In this document: positions 40,660 through 52,600 of the stretch, one piece after another | Layout of the letters: the number at the start of each line of letters is the position of its first letter | Numbering within the stretch: position 1 is the first letter of the stretch | NCBI GenBank assembly: GCA_949130485.1 | Contig: OX422185.1 | Location: forward strand, 7,479,127-7,543,126 | Source of the DNA: Agelas oroides | Taxonomy: Eukaryota > Porifera > Demospongiae > Agelasida > Agelasidae | Direction: 5' to 3' | DNA: 64,000 nt | The notes under the pieces: model-generated | Databases searched by the model: none | Told to the model about the DNA's origin: nothing | What the model saw: the letters and a program-made list of their open reading frames with translations, nothing else | Program-made: the position numbers and the translations under genes

Positions 40660-42180
40660 CACCTTACATCGCCACATCACAGAGGAATTCAATTAGTCAC
40701 CCAATCACATTCTAATGTTTATCTATAACAATCGGAACGGAAACGGTGAAACAAAACGAAACAAAACAGGAGACCACGCCCAACCACACCTTTCCCGTGC
40801 TGTAACGGCGGGCAACTGCATGGTTGCTATAGGAGGTATCTACGAGCACTAGGCAAGCCCTGTGGCAGACCTCCATGGTTGCCTAGTCTTGCACTGAGAT
40901 CTCTACATTTCGCCGAAGGAGAGTGAAAAGTGGTGCCTGGGAGGGGTAATACCCTTAGTTGAGCTGGTAAAATATGCTGTGAGTGGGCTGTCACGGTAAA
41001 TTTATGCTTCAAGAAGTACTTTGACTTAGTCAATGAGAACTACAAGTATACTACTGAGACAAGCTCTATTATCTATGCTGTGACTGAGATTAATATCCCC
41101 AAAAAGTACAGAAACAAGACATTAAAAATGTAAAAAGATGTAGGGATGGCATGCCAAAAAGTATGCAAACAAGATATAGGGATGATATGATAGTGAAGGT
41201 AAATTTACAAAGCCCAATCCCTACATCTTTTTACATTACAGTTGCAAACTGGTGTGAAAACGATGCAGAGATGAGGTTTCGTATATTTACCTTCACTATT
41301 ATATCATCCCTATACCTTGTTTGCATACTTTTTGGCATGCCATCCCTACATCTTTTTTTTTTTAAGTCTTGTATTATCTATGATTCAGAGGAGGTTGGAA
41401 GCTAGTGATTAGTGATGCGCGCAGGATAGCTACGTGATTACGTAATCATAGGGGCTGCCATTGAGGCCCATACTGAAAAGTGAAATCGATTTACACAACG
41501 GCACCCTCGCTTGTTCAGAACGAAACTCGCTCAGTAGATACTGCCAGGTAAGCTCTAGGTTTCCCGCTATGGTATTTAATGATGGGCGGAGTAGTCTGAG
41601 GGGATTCCCAAGGAACCCCTCAAATGCTTCACCTATAACGAAGGATTATAGCGGGCGATCTAGAGCTCACCTGGTGGTGTCCACTGAGCGAGTTTCATTC
41701 CGAACAAGCAAGGGCGCTATTGTGTAAATCGATTTCACATTTCACTATGGTCACCCCGTATGATTACGTCATCACGTAGCACTAATTGCCATGCTGCGTG
41801 CACATCACAAATTACTAGCTTCCAACTTCCTCTCTGTCTATGGTTCTAGCAACTGCAACAGTCATCTTCTGTTAGCTCAGACTGACGGTGCTTCTCTGGG
41901 TATGTCCTAAATGGTTGGTCCATGCCTCTAGCCCATCTACAACTCCAGATACAGTTGCACACATTTCGTAATCTTGCAGGGCTGGTTAGGCACGGTTTCA
42001 AGTTTTGTTTCATTCCGTTTCATTTCGTTTCGTTTCGTTTCACCGTTTCTGTTACGGGTTTTATAGCTTGCCTTATATATGCGGTCAAATTGAAGGTTTG
42101 CGCAGTTGAATGGCTTGTGTGATTGGATCATTTGAGCAAATACTAAAATGTTGGTTCTTTGTGATCATGTGGCGGTGAGG
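40660..42180. mobile_element. Nested foldback/inverted-repeat elements
   Basis: Three levels of inversion. Outer: AACGGAAACGGTGAAACAAA (about 40,737) pairs with CGTTTCACCGTTTCTGTTAC (about 42,034), and CACATCGCC..ATCACAGAGG (about 40,665-40,690) with the region near 42,150-42,180. Inner left: 41,131-41,204 (GTAGGGATGGCATGCCAAAA) pairs with 41,285-41,358 around an 80-bp spacer. Inner right: 41,390-41,460 pairs with 41,750-41,838 (GGTTGGAAGCTAGTGATTAG / AATTACTAGCTTCCAACTTC), continuing inward through GTGAAATCGATTTACACAA. No protein coding. Confidence 0.75.
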
Positions 42181-42949
42181 CACTAGCCTAGTGCATGAGC
42201 GAAGAGTGGTGTGTCACGAAGTAACCTGCCCCCCGAAGTAAACTGTCCCCCAGGGGCAAGTTACCTCGAAGTTAAACCGTCCCCCTTTGAAGTTACATGA
42301 CCCAGGTGCCACGGTATGTCAGCAAGCAATGTATACATTGCTGCTTGGCAAGAGGTCGTAGCCGAGCCAAAAGTGCTAGAGATATGCGCGTGTTATTGTC
42401 CAAACAATGAACAGAACGGTCTTGTATGCGTGAGTGTATTCTTATAATGTGTTTGTCATCGTTGAAGCCATGTCTGCGACTCAGAGAAACTCCTCTCAAT
42501 AATATTTATGCTGTGGAAATGCAATCGTAGCAAAAGTTCTTGCCGTAGTTGGTCGGAGAGCTATGAAAGCATCTCTCCAAGAAGCAAAAGCTTCCTCTAC
42601 CTTCCTTTGATTCAACAACAAACTCCGTTCTTTCTCTGACGAAGCGCAAAGTGACCATGTTTTTAGAGATTTCCCTTACTGTGCACTGGGGGGCAAGGCT
42701 AACTAGAGGCTAGCTATATACTATAAGTAACAGTGCTAATCTAACGTCAAGTTGTTAACTCCAGCAGTGAGGTGGACAATCTTGCGAAAAAGGTCAACGA
42801 GTGTGTAAATCGGGGTCACTGAGTGTCCGTTGTATGGAGTAGCGGGGTGTCTGCTTTTCAGGGTTTCTAATGTATTGAAGTATTTGGAGACACGGTCGGG
42901 ACTTTCAGAATTGTCGGTTATATCATGGGTGTCCGCTGTAGAGGGGTGT

Positions 42950-43187
42950 CGCATGGCCAGACACAACCCGGAAGGGTCTTGTCCACTGCCTAACACGAAG
43001 TAGCACATAAGTAGAACAGCCCTGAATAGCTTTGCACTTTGCACTGCACTACAGTTTGAAAGCTGTATGATCAAAAACGGTAACGGTTAGCAAGTACTCA
43101 GTTAACTATCAATGTACTGACTGTGCAATACAAATCCGTGGTAGGCAGTGGACAAGACCCTTCCGAGTTGGGTCTGGCCACACGAGA
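42950..43187. repeat. Inverted repeat pair
   Basis: GCATGGCCAGAC.CAACCCGG followed by AAGGGTCTTGTCCACTGCC (about 42,950-42,991) is inverted at about 43,143-43,187. GCGGGGTTTCACTGTA at 43,197-43,212 looks like one terminus of a Tigger/pogo-type MITE; the partner terminus is not clear. Confidence 0.65.
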
Positions 43188-43811
43188 CTAGTTAAGCGGG
43201 GTTTCACTGTATACCCTCACAGGGGATTATAAGTTTGTGTTTGGGGGGAAAGCCGCATAAAGCGTGGTACAAGGGGATCTGGAGACATGCTCCAGAGGAA
43301 AAATTTGGAATTTTAGGTCCTCCAAGACTGTTTGTGATGCAATCTGAGAGGTTGTGTGTCGAGTGGGGGAGCACCAACAGTGTTCATAATGTGAAAAGCT
43401 TTTGGACACACATAAAGTGTTTAGTTAAACATAATATGGGAATGGAGCATTTATGGGCGGGACATTTATGACTTAAATGGATTACAGCATTTATGGCAAA
43501 ATATGTTACTGTGTTGTGAGATATGGTCAAAAAATGCTGGTCTTCATGGGAATACCCTTTCCGGTCATTGCATGACCACAGGTTGCGGTCCCTTTTTAAT
43601 TAGGGGGCAGGGGAGGGAACTTCCCCCCTGCCCCCCCTCCAAATACTTTGAGCCCTGCCTCAATTCATGAAAGCTGTCTTCAATCTTAAACCTACTTCCA
43701 AATCTATAATATCACTAAGGATGCAAACATACTAAGGTTGTGAAAGGTTCAGCTCTTTTTGCTGAGTATGCCAAGCTGTGACCTATTTCAACCCTTCCTT
43801 CTTTTCAACAG

Positions 43812-44625
43812 ATCTACGGAAAAGGTGTTGTTTGGACAGGACTACTGCGACAAGTTCAACCCCAATGACTACTTGCAAAAAAACTATAGTGTAACCAATC
43901 TGGGTCCATTTCAACTGTTCAAACTGAACGCTTTGCACAAGTTCTACCAGTCCTACCCATGCAGTGCAAAACTCAGGATACTCGACATTGGCAGTGGGCC
44001 TTCCATTGCCAACACCATTAGTGCTGCACCCTATGCAGCTGAGATTGTTCTCTCAGAGTACAATGAAGCAAACCGTTCAACACTGTTGCAGTGGCTCAAC
44101 AATGATCCAAATGCTTTTGATTGGACACATGTCTTCAAACACATTGTGGTTGATCTAGAGGCCAAGACTGAGGAGGAAGTACCAATACGAGCAGAGTTAA
44201 TGCGCAAAGTAGTCAAAGCTGTTGTACCATGTGATGTTAACCAAGATCCACCAATCCCCACCGAGTATGTGAATCAGTATGACATTGTCGCAGATATTCT
44301 ATGCCTTCCTGCTGCTTGTGCTACAGAAGAAGATTACGTTGCTGCATTGGTCAGGCTGCATGCTCTCCTCAAGCTTGGTGGCAAGATTGTGCTGTACACA
44401 CCTGAAACTGAGGACGCCCCAACCCCAGCCTCATATCATGTTGGGCCTCATAAATTTTTTGTCTTGCGTCTCTCAAGGGATGTCATTTACAAGTCACTCG
44501 AACACGCTGGTTTTCATGACATGAAGACAACAGCACAAACAAGAGAAGATTTAGGATTACCAGATGACTTTGAAACTGATCTTGTTGCCCTCAGTTTTAT
44601 AACTGCTAGTAAGCTGAGCGGATGA
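43812..44625 (+). CDS. NNMT/PNMT/TEMT-family methyltransferase, copy 3 (main exon, intact)
   Basis: Main exon after TTTTCAACAG: STEKVLFGQDYCDKFNPNDY and about 250 residues to TGA at 44,623-44,625. With Met-Ser-Gln from exon 1B it would be about 273 residues. All landmarks of the family are present: FNPNDYLQKNYS, motif I LRILDIGSGPSIANTISAAP, VLSEYNEANRSTLLQWLNND (the aspartate/glutamate-bearing strand that holds the SAM ribose), FDWTHVFKHIVVDLEAKTEE, PAACATEEDYVAALVRLHAL, LLKLGGKIVLYTPETED, and the C-terminal FHDMKTTAQTREDLGLPDDF. No signal peptide or membrane helix. The best-preserved member here and paired with an intact candidate promoter block. Substrate cannot be deduced; nicotinamide or another small amine is a family-level guess. 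The upstream in-frame residues before STEK are intron read-through. Confidence 0.88.
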
Positions 44626-46952
44626 CTGAGCTGGAACTGATGACAGAGCTGTAACTGATAGCTGTTTTGTGAACTGTAGGTATACAAACTTTCATTGTAA
44701 ATAACTAGTTGCTTTACTGTGGCTTCTCAGTTGGCTCTTGCATGTTACCAGCTTGAGTTCAGAAAAAAAAAATTTGACTGAATGCTGCAGTTGTCAACAG
44801 ACAAACGTGATGACTGAAGCATTTAGTCGAAATGTCGGCAAAGTTTTTTCGTCCAATTGGTAACAAATAACCTTCATTTAGCTAGTTGTTTATATTTACC
44901 CACATCCAAATATTAGATCATTTAGGCCATTCTTACCACAGAGCCACTGAACCCATATATAGCAAAGGAACAGAAGCCAGACTGCTTGTATGTAGCAGCC
45001 AAACCGAAAAGCATGGACTGACTTCAGCTGACTGTATTTCCCCATGCATGGTTAGATATGACACTCCCAGTTGCAAATGGAGATCCACTGTGGGCATCTT
45101 GCTAGCCTGGGGTGTATTAGCTGTAGCTAAAATAGTAGAATTGTATTTTGTTCCTGTTTTGATTGAAAGTGCTGACAGTACCATGTTTGCATGTGAATAT
45201 AGTTGTATCACCATGCAATGCCGTTTTTACCTACTTTAATCATTATGAGTGCATCCAAGAAAAAGGTATTCATAGAGGCTGACAGCTGGCTTTAAGCCTA
45301 AAAATTTACATATTATGTAAACATTCTAATAATTATATACTTCACAATGTATAGTGCAGCACACACAGCTTGATTCTATATAAAGTACATACAATGTCAG
45401 TTTATTGAACTGCTGGTCACTAGGAGAGTTCCCATTCCGATCATTGTAGACTAGCTACAAGCCAGTTTTGTTCCCATTAAACTTCTGACCTGTAGCCCAC
45501 TATACAGAAATTAAGAATGGAACCACTTCCTGCCTAAAACTTTTACAGGGGAATCCAGCACTTGATTTAGTTTGAAATACCTGGGCATCCTTAGCTATCT
45601 TTAGTGTAACTGATGTTGAACTTGACTTTTTCTTCTTCAGTTTTGTGACTTCTGTTGAGCTATAACTTCACAGGTGTTGCACCCGGGGGGGTCAAGGGAA
45701 GGGGGGGGGGGGGGGGGGGGGGGGGTGAGCGAGGGAGCATGCCCCCCCCCGACTTTTTAGCTATCAAAGTAGGCGTGGTCATGTATTGAATAATAATTAG
45801 CTAGCAAGCTAGACGTTGTCGATCAATCGATCGATTATTGCACTGTCTTGCAATTTTTGGACGAAAGATACTTCATTTCCGCTTGCTGAACTTGCGTTTT
45901 CGCGCATATGGCTGGTTGTACATAGTACTTTTGGCTAGCGCACTGTATACGCGCTTTTGAGGGGTGTGGCAGTGGGCGTGACCTCAATTTTTCGCGCTTG
46001 CTTGCTGAAACACTATAGCCCCCGCACTCTAAATTTGCTTCCTACGCCTACGTTTGGCCTGTATATAGTAGTTTTGGCATGTCTTTTAAACACAGTCTAC
46101 TGACCCATATACAGATCGAGGTTTTCTGTTTATTAATTAGCCATGGCATAATTTCTCAGATGTTGAGCAAAAAAGAAAAACAAGTAGACTGTTGTTTACT
46201 GAGACAGAATTCTACAATGTGCCTGTATTGTGGGGAGGTGGATGAAGGTTTGTAGTAACATTTAACATGCTACAAAGTATTAATTGTCAGACCCCACTAG
46301 CTGATTTCTCAGGCTTAATAATGTTGATTGGTTAACAGCATAAAATGCTCATCAACAAAATATTCCGTCCTTCTGCGGAAACTCCTAGGAAGTATCTGTC
46401 TTTGAAAAGCCATTACTAAACTAGACCTTTGTCAAACCATCCAAGAAATTGCTACTCAAATGTTGATGTGATGCCATTTCTGTTAGCTGTGTACAGTTGT
46501 CAGTGTCTCATGCAATGTAGCACACTTACTGAAGCAAACTTGAATGACACCGTAACACACACTAGCCCAGTTTCTGCCATCACCATTAATTCTCTGTAAG
46601 TATAGCTAGCTATATGCTGCACATGTGGTACTGAATGTTCCTGTTACAAAACCTAGCAAAAAGATGCTCATGCCACATAGCATCATGGGCTTTTCATGCT
46701 TCCTGGATTATGAACGACCGAAAGCTAGCGGAAATAACAGCAGCGCTCCTACTATAAAGCTGCCAAAACTCGTGAAATCTTTTGCAAATGTAAGAGAAAC
46801 ATTCAAAAATGCCAGCAAAAAATATATATTGACCCTGAATGCATTGCATCATGCAAAAATGCAATACCGGCGGGGCTCATACGCGACGTGTAAACGCATG
46901 AATATCTGAACCGCTTACGTAATCCGCCCGCGCAGTATAGTATATATTATAT
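44626..46952. other. Intergenic, no gene recognised
   Basis: The first 330 bp match the downstream flank of copy 2. A 25-base run of G lies at 45,701-45,725 with C-runs beside it. A frame at 46,625-46,909 (VPVTKPSKKMLMPHSIMGFS) is unlike anything I recognise and has no splice or signal support. Confidence 0.4.
45701..45725. repeat. Poly(G) tract
   Basis: Twenty-five consecutive G followed by TGAGC and, 20 bases later, ATGCCCCCCCCC. The length may be unreliable in sequencing. It could form quadruplex structures. Confidence 0.85.
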
Positions 46953-47130
46953 GAACCATGGTAAGGAGGTGTATATCGCGAATCATACTACCCTCGACCT
47001 CTGTCATCAGTCGGAAGTTTGCAGTTAGATATACCCCTCGCCTGCGTCGGGGTATATCTACAGCAAAATTCCTCTGACCTCGGTCTCGGGTAGTATATTC
47101 GCCATATACACCTCCTTTCCATGGTTTATT
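46953..47130. mobile_element. Foldback element
   Basis: AACCATGGTAAGGAGGTGTA, TAT..CGAATCATACTACCC (46,953-46,993) is inverted at 47,090-47,130 (GGGTAGTATATTCGCCATAT, ACACCTCCTTTCCATGGTT). A second inner pair, AGATATACCCC/GGGGTATATCT, lies around 47,028-47,058. Confidence 0.75.
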
Positions 47131-47134
47131 AGGG

Positions 47135-49760
47135 CGAGCGCAGCGACCCCCACACTTGTGGTGAAAACGGAAAATTGTCTATATATTTATTTATTTATAT
47201 ATATATTTACATATGGTACGTGCGTATTCCATATATGCATTCTGCCCTATTTGTGCGCGATGCAATATTTCCGCATTGCATATTAGGTTCATGTATTACT
47301 GCTTGCTCAAGAGACAAGACTAGAAAGGCTGAACAGTGGAAATCAACGCAACAGGAATTTGAAAATGGTGAGGAAAGGGAGGCACTACTAGCGTGACCGA
47401 GACTGATTATTGACGGAGTGCTTCGTGACTCTGTCACCAGCGGGGAGTGCTCAGTGTACAGAGGGATCAGCTGTGAGAATTCGAATCACGGAGGCCTGCG
47501 TGACTCGATCAAATATGAGCAACAGCTAGAGAAGAGCTTGTGAAACATCCATACCACAACTCCAGTAATTGCATGTGCTCAGGAAATGAGCTGACAATAT
47601 AGACTACATCAAAAAAGACCTGGCTCCATACTCCATAGCTGAGAGAATCCTGATCCCACAGCTCTATGGGCTCAGCAAATATCCACTATATAGACATGCA
47701 CTTGAGGAGACAGTGCCGAAATGTGGAGTCACAGGAAACCAATGGAATATACTGTTGAACCCTCACCCTTGACTTGCAACCCTTCAGGCCAATTGCTTGG
47801 AGACTAAATTTGTTGCCTACAGCGGTAGCTACTACCCCACTGTAACGACACAGAGTGTGTACAATGAACCCAACCACATAGCTACCCAGATGAGCACATA
47901 GCTATACCCAAGCTATATTGCTCCATGAACACCGGCATACATTTGATACCCTAGCCTCACCCCTGGGCATTTCCCGCCTCTACTGTTACAGGCTACAGCT
48001 GGAGGTGAAGACCTGGCCGGGAACGAGTCTATTCAGTGTTATATGAGACTTAGTGTATGCAAGTGGGTAAATGTAGTGCTACAAAAAAACTCTAATGCAT
48101 CATGTAACTCATTCACGCTCGGCCCACAATGCACTGCATTCCCCTAGTATCTAACATGTTACTAGTTGGGGCAAGCGCAGCGAGCCCCACACTTGTGGTG
48201 AAAACGGAAAATTGTCTATATATATACCGGTATATTTATTATATACCTAGTATACGCGCCAATAGTATTTCCCATAGAGCAACATGACAAATATTTTCCC
48301 ATATTCGATAGTCCGTAATTCATAGCCTCAGGGCATATGCTGCGTAGCAACCGCGGCGTGTGCTTTAATTGGAATGCACTCGTAGCCGCTGCTGAAACAA
48401 CGAATAAGTTTTCATTATGGATATTATTTATTGACTTACGGTACTTTCTTCCACTGGTAGAGGGATCGGTAGCGTGCTGGTGGCGTCCAAAGCTAGAAAC
48501 ACGCCAGCAACCTGAAGCTCATTAAATATGCACGCAGCAGCGACCTTTGTACTGCGCATGCGCAGTAGCTGTCTGTCTTCTAGGTGCTGTTAAATCACAG
48601 TAGTATATAATAAGGATGCGTGAGAGGGCAATATGGCTGGATATTGCACTCTTGTGCTGTATTTTCACTCGCCTGCGGCTCGTGAAAATACGACCGCACA
48701 CTCGTGCAATATCCAGCCATATTGCCCTCTCACCCATCAAATAATATATATATATATATATATATAAATATATGTAGGTATGTTTGGTACGTGCGTATTC
48801 TGTATGTATACATCCTGCCCCATTTGTGCGCGATGCAATATTGTATGTTGACCACTGTTGCTCAAGAGACAAGACTAGCAAGACACAATGAAGACAGAAA
48901 GGCTGAACTGTGGGAATCAACGTAACAGGGACTTGAAAATGGTTAGGAAAGGGAGGCGCGACTAGCAAGACGGAGACTGATTACTAACGTGATGCGTGAC
49001 ACTGCCACCAACGGGGAGTGCTCCATGTGCTCAATGTATTAACGACAGAGCGATTAGCTTGTGAGGACCCGAACCAGAGAGGTCTGCGTGACTCGACGAA
49101 ATAACTGTCGTGAGCAACAGCTACAGAAGAGCTTCTAAAACCCCATACCACAACTCCAATAATTGTGCTCTGGAAAAGGGCTGACAGTGTAGTCTGCACC
49201 ACCCTGACTCCATACCTCTGAGCTGAGAAAATCCTGATTCCACAGCTGTGTGTGCTCAGCAACTATCAATGCACTATAGACCGTGACTGAGGAGACAGTG
49301 CCAAGATGTGAATAAGTTGGAGACACTAGAAACCAACGAAATATATTTGTTCGTACAAAGATGTTGAACCCTCATCCTCAACTTGCAACTGTTCAAGCCG
49401 CCTCCAAATATAATGCTTTGAGCCCTTGTTGCCTGCAGCAGTAGCTACTATTTCACGGTAATGACACAGAGTGTGTACAACGAACCCAAGATTAGCACAC
49501 ATATACCCAAGCTATATTGCTCCACAAACACTGGCATACATTGGATGTCCTACATAGCCTCTTCCCCAGGCGTTCTTCGCCTGTAGTTTTACAAGCTACA
49601 GTTGGAGGTGGGGAAGACCTGGGAATGAGACTATTGTTATGTGAGAGGTGGGAAAAGGTAGTGCTATGGATTCCATAGCACTACCTTTTGGTAATGGAAC
49701 ACTAATGTACCATACAACTCCCTCACGCTCCCCCCACAATGCACTGCATTCCCCTAGTAT
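47135..49760. repeat. Two tandem ~1-kb repeat copies
   Basis: Copy 1 (about 47,209-48,165) and copy 2 (about 48,786-49,760) share, in order, GGTACGTGCGTATTC, TTTGTGCGCGATGCAATATT, GCTCAAGAGACAAGACTAG, GAAAATGGT.AGGAAAGGGA, CGGGGAGTGCTC, CACAGAGTGTGTACAA.GAAC and CACAATGCACTGCATTCCCC. Both are preceded by GCGCAGCGA.CCCCACACTT (47,136 and 48,172). Neither has an intact frame. Confidence 0.8.
48620..48733. repeat. 114-bp foldback between the tandem copies
   Basis: GTGAGAGGGCAATATGGCTG, GATATTGCAC and GTATTTTCAC on the left are mirrored by GTGAAAATAC and GTGCAATATCCAGCCATATT, GCCCTCTCAC on the right, around a loop near CTCGCCTGCGGCTC. It is followed directly by an (AT)n tract. Confidence 0.85.
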
Positions 49761-50309
49761 ATATTATCTATGCATGCATGTATACCTATATAGCTTTGGT
49801 GTAGACCTTTTGTGCTAGTAATACTTCAAACAACGACTATTATATACCTATTAACCTATTATTGAACTTTTTTTCTCCTTACAGCATCCATGCATGTACT
49901 TTATACTGAATACTGGCATGTGGCTAGCAAATATAATTCTTAGCCATGTTCTGCTAAGCCTTAGTCACATTCAACCTCTTACAAACATGCAGTAACTGTA
50001 CGTTATGGTAGCATGAGTAATACATCAATCATTGGCTATATACAGTGAATGCTTCCTTCCAATGAGCGAACTGTCTGGAAATATCAAGCAAATACTGCAC
50101 CCTTCTGGAGACTCAGGTGTATAAGGGTGGGGCTGGTAGCTAGGGTTACGTAGGAGGATCTGCTCGTTTCCCATTGGCCGAAATATGATTCGAAGCGCGC
50201 GTATGGAATGTCCGTAGAGCACACCGCGCAGCTGAGTGGCTTTGCGGTAACCATAGATGCAGTATAGCACCGTAACAACTATAGTGCTATATCCGAGTCC
50301 AGACGCGTC
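49761..50309. other. Spacer upstream of the P-loop gene remnant
   Basis: No gene recognised. The GC-richer stretch 50,150-50,310 could include a promoter/leader for the exon at 50,310, but no TATA or other defined element is clear. Confidence 0.35.
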
Positions 50310-50502
50310 TTTTTCGTGGAGCAATGCCATGCATTTTGAGTGTGCGTTCCGACGGCATATATCGTTGTAACGACAAAACCGACTCGGAAGAGCTGGTGTC
50401 AAACTTTACGGTTATCTTGAACGGCCTCGTTGAGGTGTGGAAAGAAGCCGGAGGCCCAGGTTACCTTGCAACCATCAAACGCTTTCCCGATGGAATGGAA
50501 AA
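50310..50502 (+). pseudogene. Exon-like segment of the P-loop gene
   Basis: Open frame LSVRSDGIYRCNDKTDSEEL, VSNFTVILNGLVEVWKEAGG, PGYLATIKRFPDGMEK running into a consensus donor AA/GTAAGT at 50,503. Codon use looks coding. It is the nearest exon upstream of the P-loop segment on the same strand, but the phases of the two do not match simply, so a missing exon or an altered acceptor is likely. Confidence 0.45.
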
Positions 50503-50846
50503 GTAAGTTAACATATAGCTAGTCGTTCATGTACTAAACCCATTTTCCAGTGTAACTTCTGAAGCTGCTGCAAGACTGATGTTCATGACCGTACTTCAAG
50601 CATGCAGTTCACTAGCTTAAATTGTTGTATAGTGTTGTAGCTACATTTGCATGCCGTTATACATGGGTTTTTGCATGTAATGTATAGACACTGCTGTGTA
50701 AGCCAATATAGCACAAAATGGGTGAAACCTTCACATTTTGAGGACTGACCAGACTTCCGAGTTTGTCCAGTGTAGCTATACCCTAATCTCAGCTAACTAT
50801 ATTTTGTACTCAAGTTACTGTCATATATATGCATCTTGAATGTAGC

Positions 50847-50848
<2 letters not shown>

Positions 50849-50925
<77 letters not shown>

Positions 50926-50991
50926 CACACACACACACACACACACACAAACGCACACCAAAACACAAACACACATGCATACACACACACA
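50849..50991. repeat. (AC)n microsatellite
   Basis: Nearly pure AC repeat with a few interruptions (ATGC, AAACGC). Frames across it are artefacts. Confidence 0.97.
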
Positions 50992-51106
50992 ACCTGCATG
51001 CATGCAGACAATGCTTTCTCCCAATGAGTGAACTGTCACACCTGAAGCAGCTCTGTTCATACATGAACCAAGTTTTTCCGGGAGGTGCACTGTTCCTCAT
51101 TGCCAG

Positions 51107-52600
51107 TGACGAGATTATAAACGGCTTTTTATGGAGCTGACAAGCAACGTTCTACAAAATGATGAATGCCGCAAAGCAACTGCAGCACAAGTTGTTGGGA
51201 AGAACAGCAGTCCTGCGCATGCTAGTGAGTGGGTTTTCAACCCACAAGTCCATATTGATACCCATGGTAACCTGGTTAGTCTGGACCAGAGTAGTTTCCT
51301 TTGGCTTGAAACACATGGCAGCACAAATGCACTTACCAACAGTCAAACTGGCATGTACCATCAAGACACCTCTCAACTGTGCATGGTGAAGCACTCAATG
51401 CAATGTGTGCAGCAACGGAGGCATTTATGCCTGAAAACACCACCTCAGTTCTTGCAACCATGGCAGCATGCATGATGGCAAGTACATACCAAGATGTCAT
51501 TTCATGCTGTGGGTGCAGTGGAGTACCATTACTCTATGGTGAGCCAGGGTCGTGCAAGTCAGAAGCACTGCGTTGTGGCCTGGCTCTTTTTGGCGCTCAG
51601 AGTACTCACCTTTATAACAGTCAAACCACTCCATCTCACCTGTTTGATGTCCTCAAACAGACAACAATCCCCATCACCATTGATGACATCAATGAGAAAG
51701 CACAAGACACTTGGGAGGAACTCATCATTGATGCCTACAACAACACCCCTTGAGGCACAAGATCATACAGCTGTGAAATATTTTGCACACTACCTGTCAT
51801 AAGTGCTACAGGGCCGTAGCCATCAAATTTGGAGTGGTCAGGTTAGTGGCACGCAACAGTTAGGGGGGTCTGGGGGCTTGCCCCCCCAGAAAAATTTTGG
51901 AATTTAAAGGCTATGAGGTTGCTTCTGAGACCATTTTTGGGCCAAAACGATCCTTCTCGGAGGCCAGACGACAGAATTTTACATGCATGAACATCTACCC
52001 TTTCTGCCCGTTGCGCCATATAGCACTGCATGGTTTCGACTTTCCGATCGTTCGCTAATCTCACAAGCCACACCCTTCGCAGATCGTTCGGTTGGAAGAA
52101 CGGAAAATTGTTGGAAGACTCGGTCTTTCGTACTGTTCGCAGCCATCTCGTATTATGTTGCAACATGTCACCACGCTGTGTGCGTGCCATGGGCGTTTGC
52201 CGAGCATTGGCCTATTTGGCGACGCCAAGCAAGCTATGGGTGAGGGAAAAAGTGTTCCGGTTGAAACCGGACTAACCGGACCGGTAGACTCTAAGCAGCT
52301 AACTGGCGCTACTCCTCCTCCCGTTCCAGAGCATTCACCAGAGTCATTCAAATTCCCTTTGTGGAACACAGTGATGACCCGAAAGCTTCCACTCTTTACT
52401 CGGCCTTTTCAAATGCCCGGTCAAATGCTTCTGCATCTGTAGGGAAAATCGTTGACATCTGCTCTGGATTCATCACACCTGCAGTGCAGACATCCCTCAA
52501 TGATGACATCTTACCAAAGGTTTCTGCACTTTTCTCAAGTTCTCACATTCGATTCAAAACCACCTACACAGTGTTTATGCACTTCTTTCTCAAGGTGAAT
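51107..52600 (+). pseudogene. P-loop protein gene, frameshifted and interrupted
   Basis: Coding begins about RDYKRLFMELTSNVLQNDEC and continues to WVFNPQVHIDTHGNLVSLDQ. A frameshift near 51,370 leads into HGEALNAMCAATEAFMPENT, VISCCGCSGVPLLYGEPGSC and KSEALRCGLALFGAQ, giving a Walker-A-like GEPGSCKSE. Then TPSHLFDVLKQTTIPITIDD follows (the DD could be a Walker B). An in-frame TGA at 51,751 stands where the context (NNTP-x-GTRSY) suggests Arg. Coding then continues to ...LPVISAT, is broken at 51,809 by hAT-like DNA, and resumes near 52,345 with VIQIPFVEHSDDPKASTLYS through AFSNARSNASASVGKIVDIC and TSLNDDILPKVSALFSSSHI to about 52,595. The family resembles a lineage-specific P-loop ATPase (DUF3987/helicase-like) I associate with sponges; function unknown. 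Frameshift, stop and insertion make it non-functional. Confidence 0.55.
51809..52335. mobile_element. hAT-like fragment inserted in the P-loop gene
   Basis: Begins CAGGGCCGTAGCCA, as at the 5824-6860 element, and shares its interior: GGGGGTCTGGGGGC, a GGAATTT.AAGGCTATGAGGTT block, and GCTTCTGAGACCATTTTTGG matching GCTTCTGAGGCCATTTTGGG at 5899. The right terminus is not found; the element and some host coding have been deleted there. Confidence 0.6.

Larger units (their letters stand above)
38262..43811 (+). other. Putative methyltransferase intron B
   Basis: From the exon 1B donor to the TTTTCAACAG acceptor of copy 3. It holds the rest of duplication copy B, tRNA-derived SINEs (40,110-40,186; 40,474-40,545), nested foldback elements (40,660-42,180), a pair of inverted repeats (42,950-43,187) and a duplicated GGTCCTCCAAGACTGTTTGT block shared with 35,940. 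No coding exon seen inside. Confidence 0.45.

Noticed and set aside
46625..46909. 94-residue plus-strand frame
   Set aside because: No recognisable domain, no splice or polyadenylation context, and adjacent to foldback DNA.
50793..51100. Frames rich in CVCVCV or THTHTH
   Set aside because: They are artefacts of the (AC)n microsatellite.
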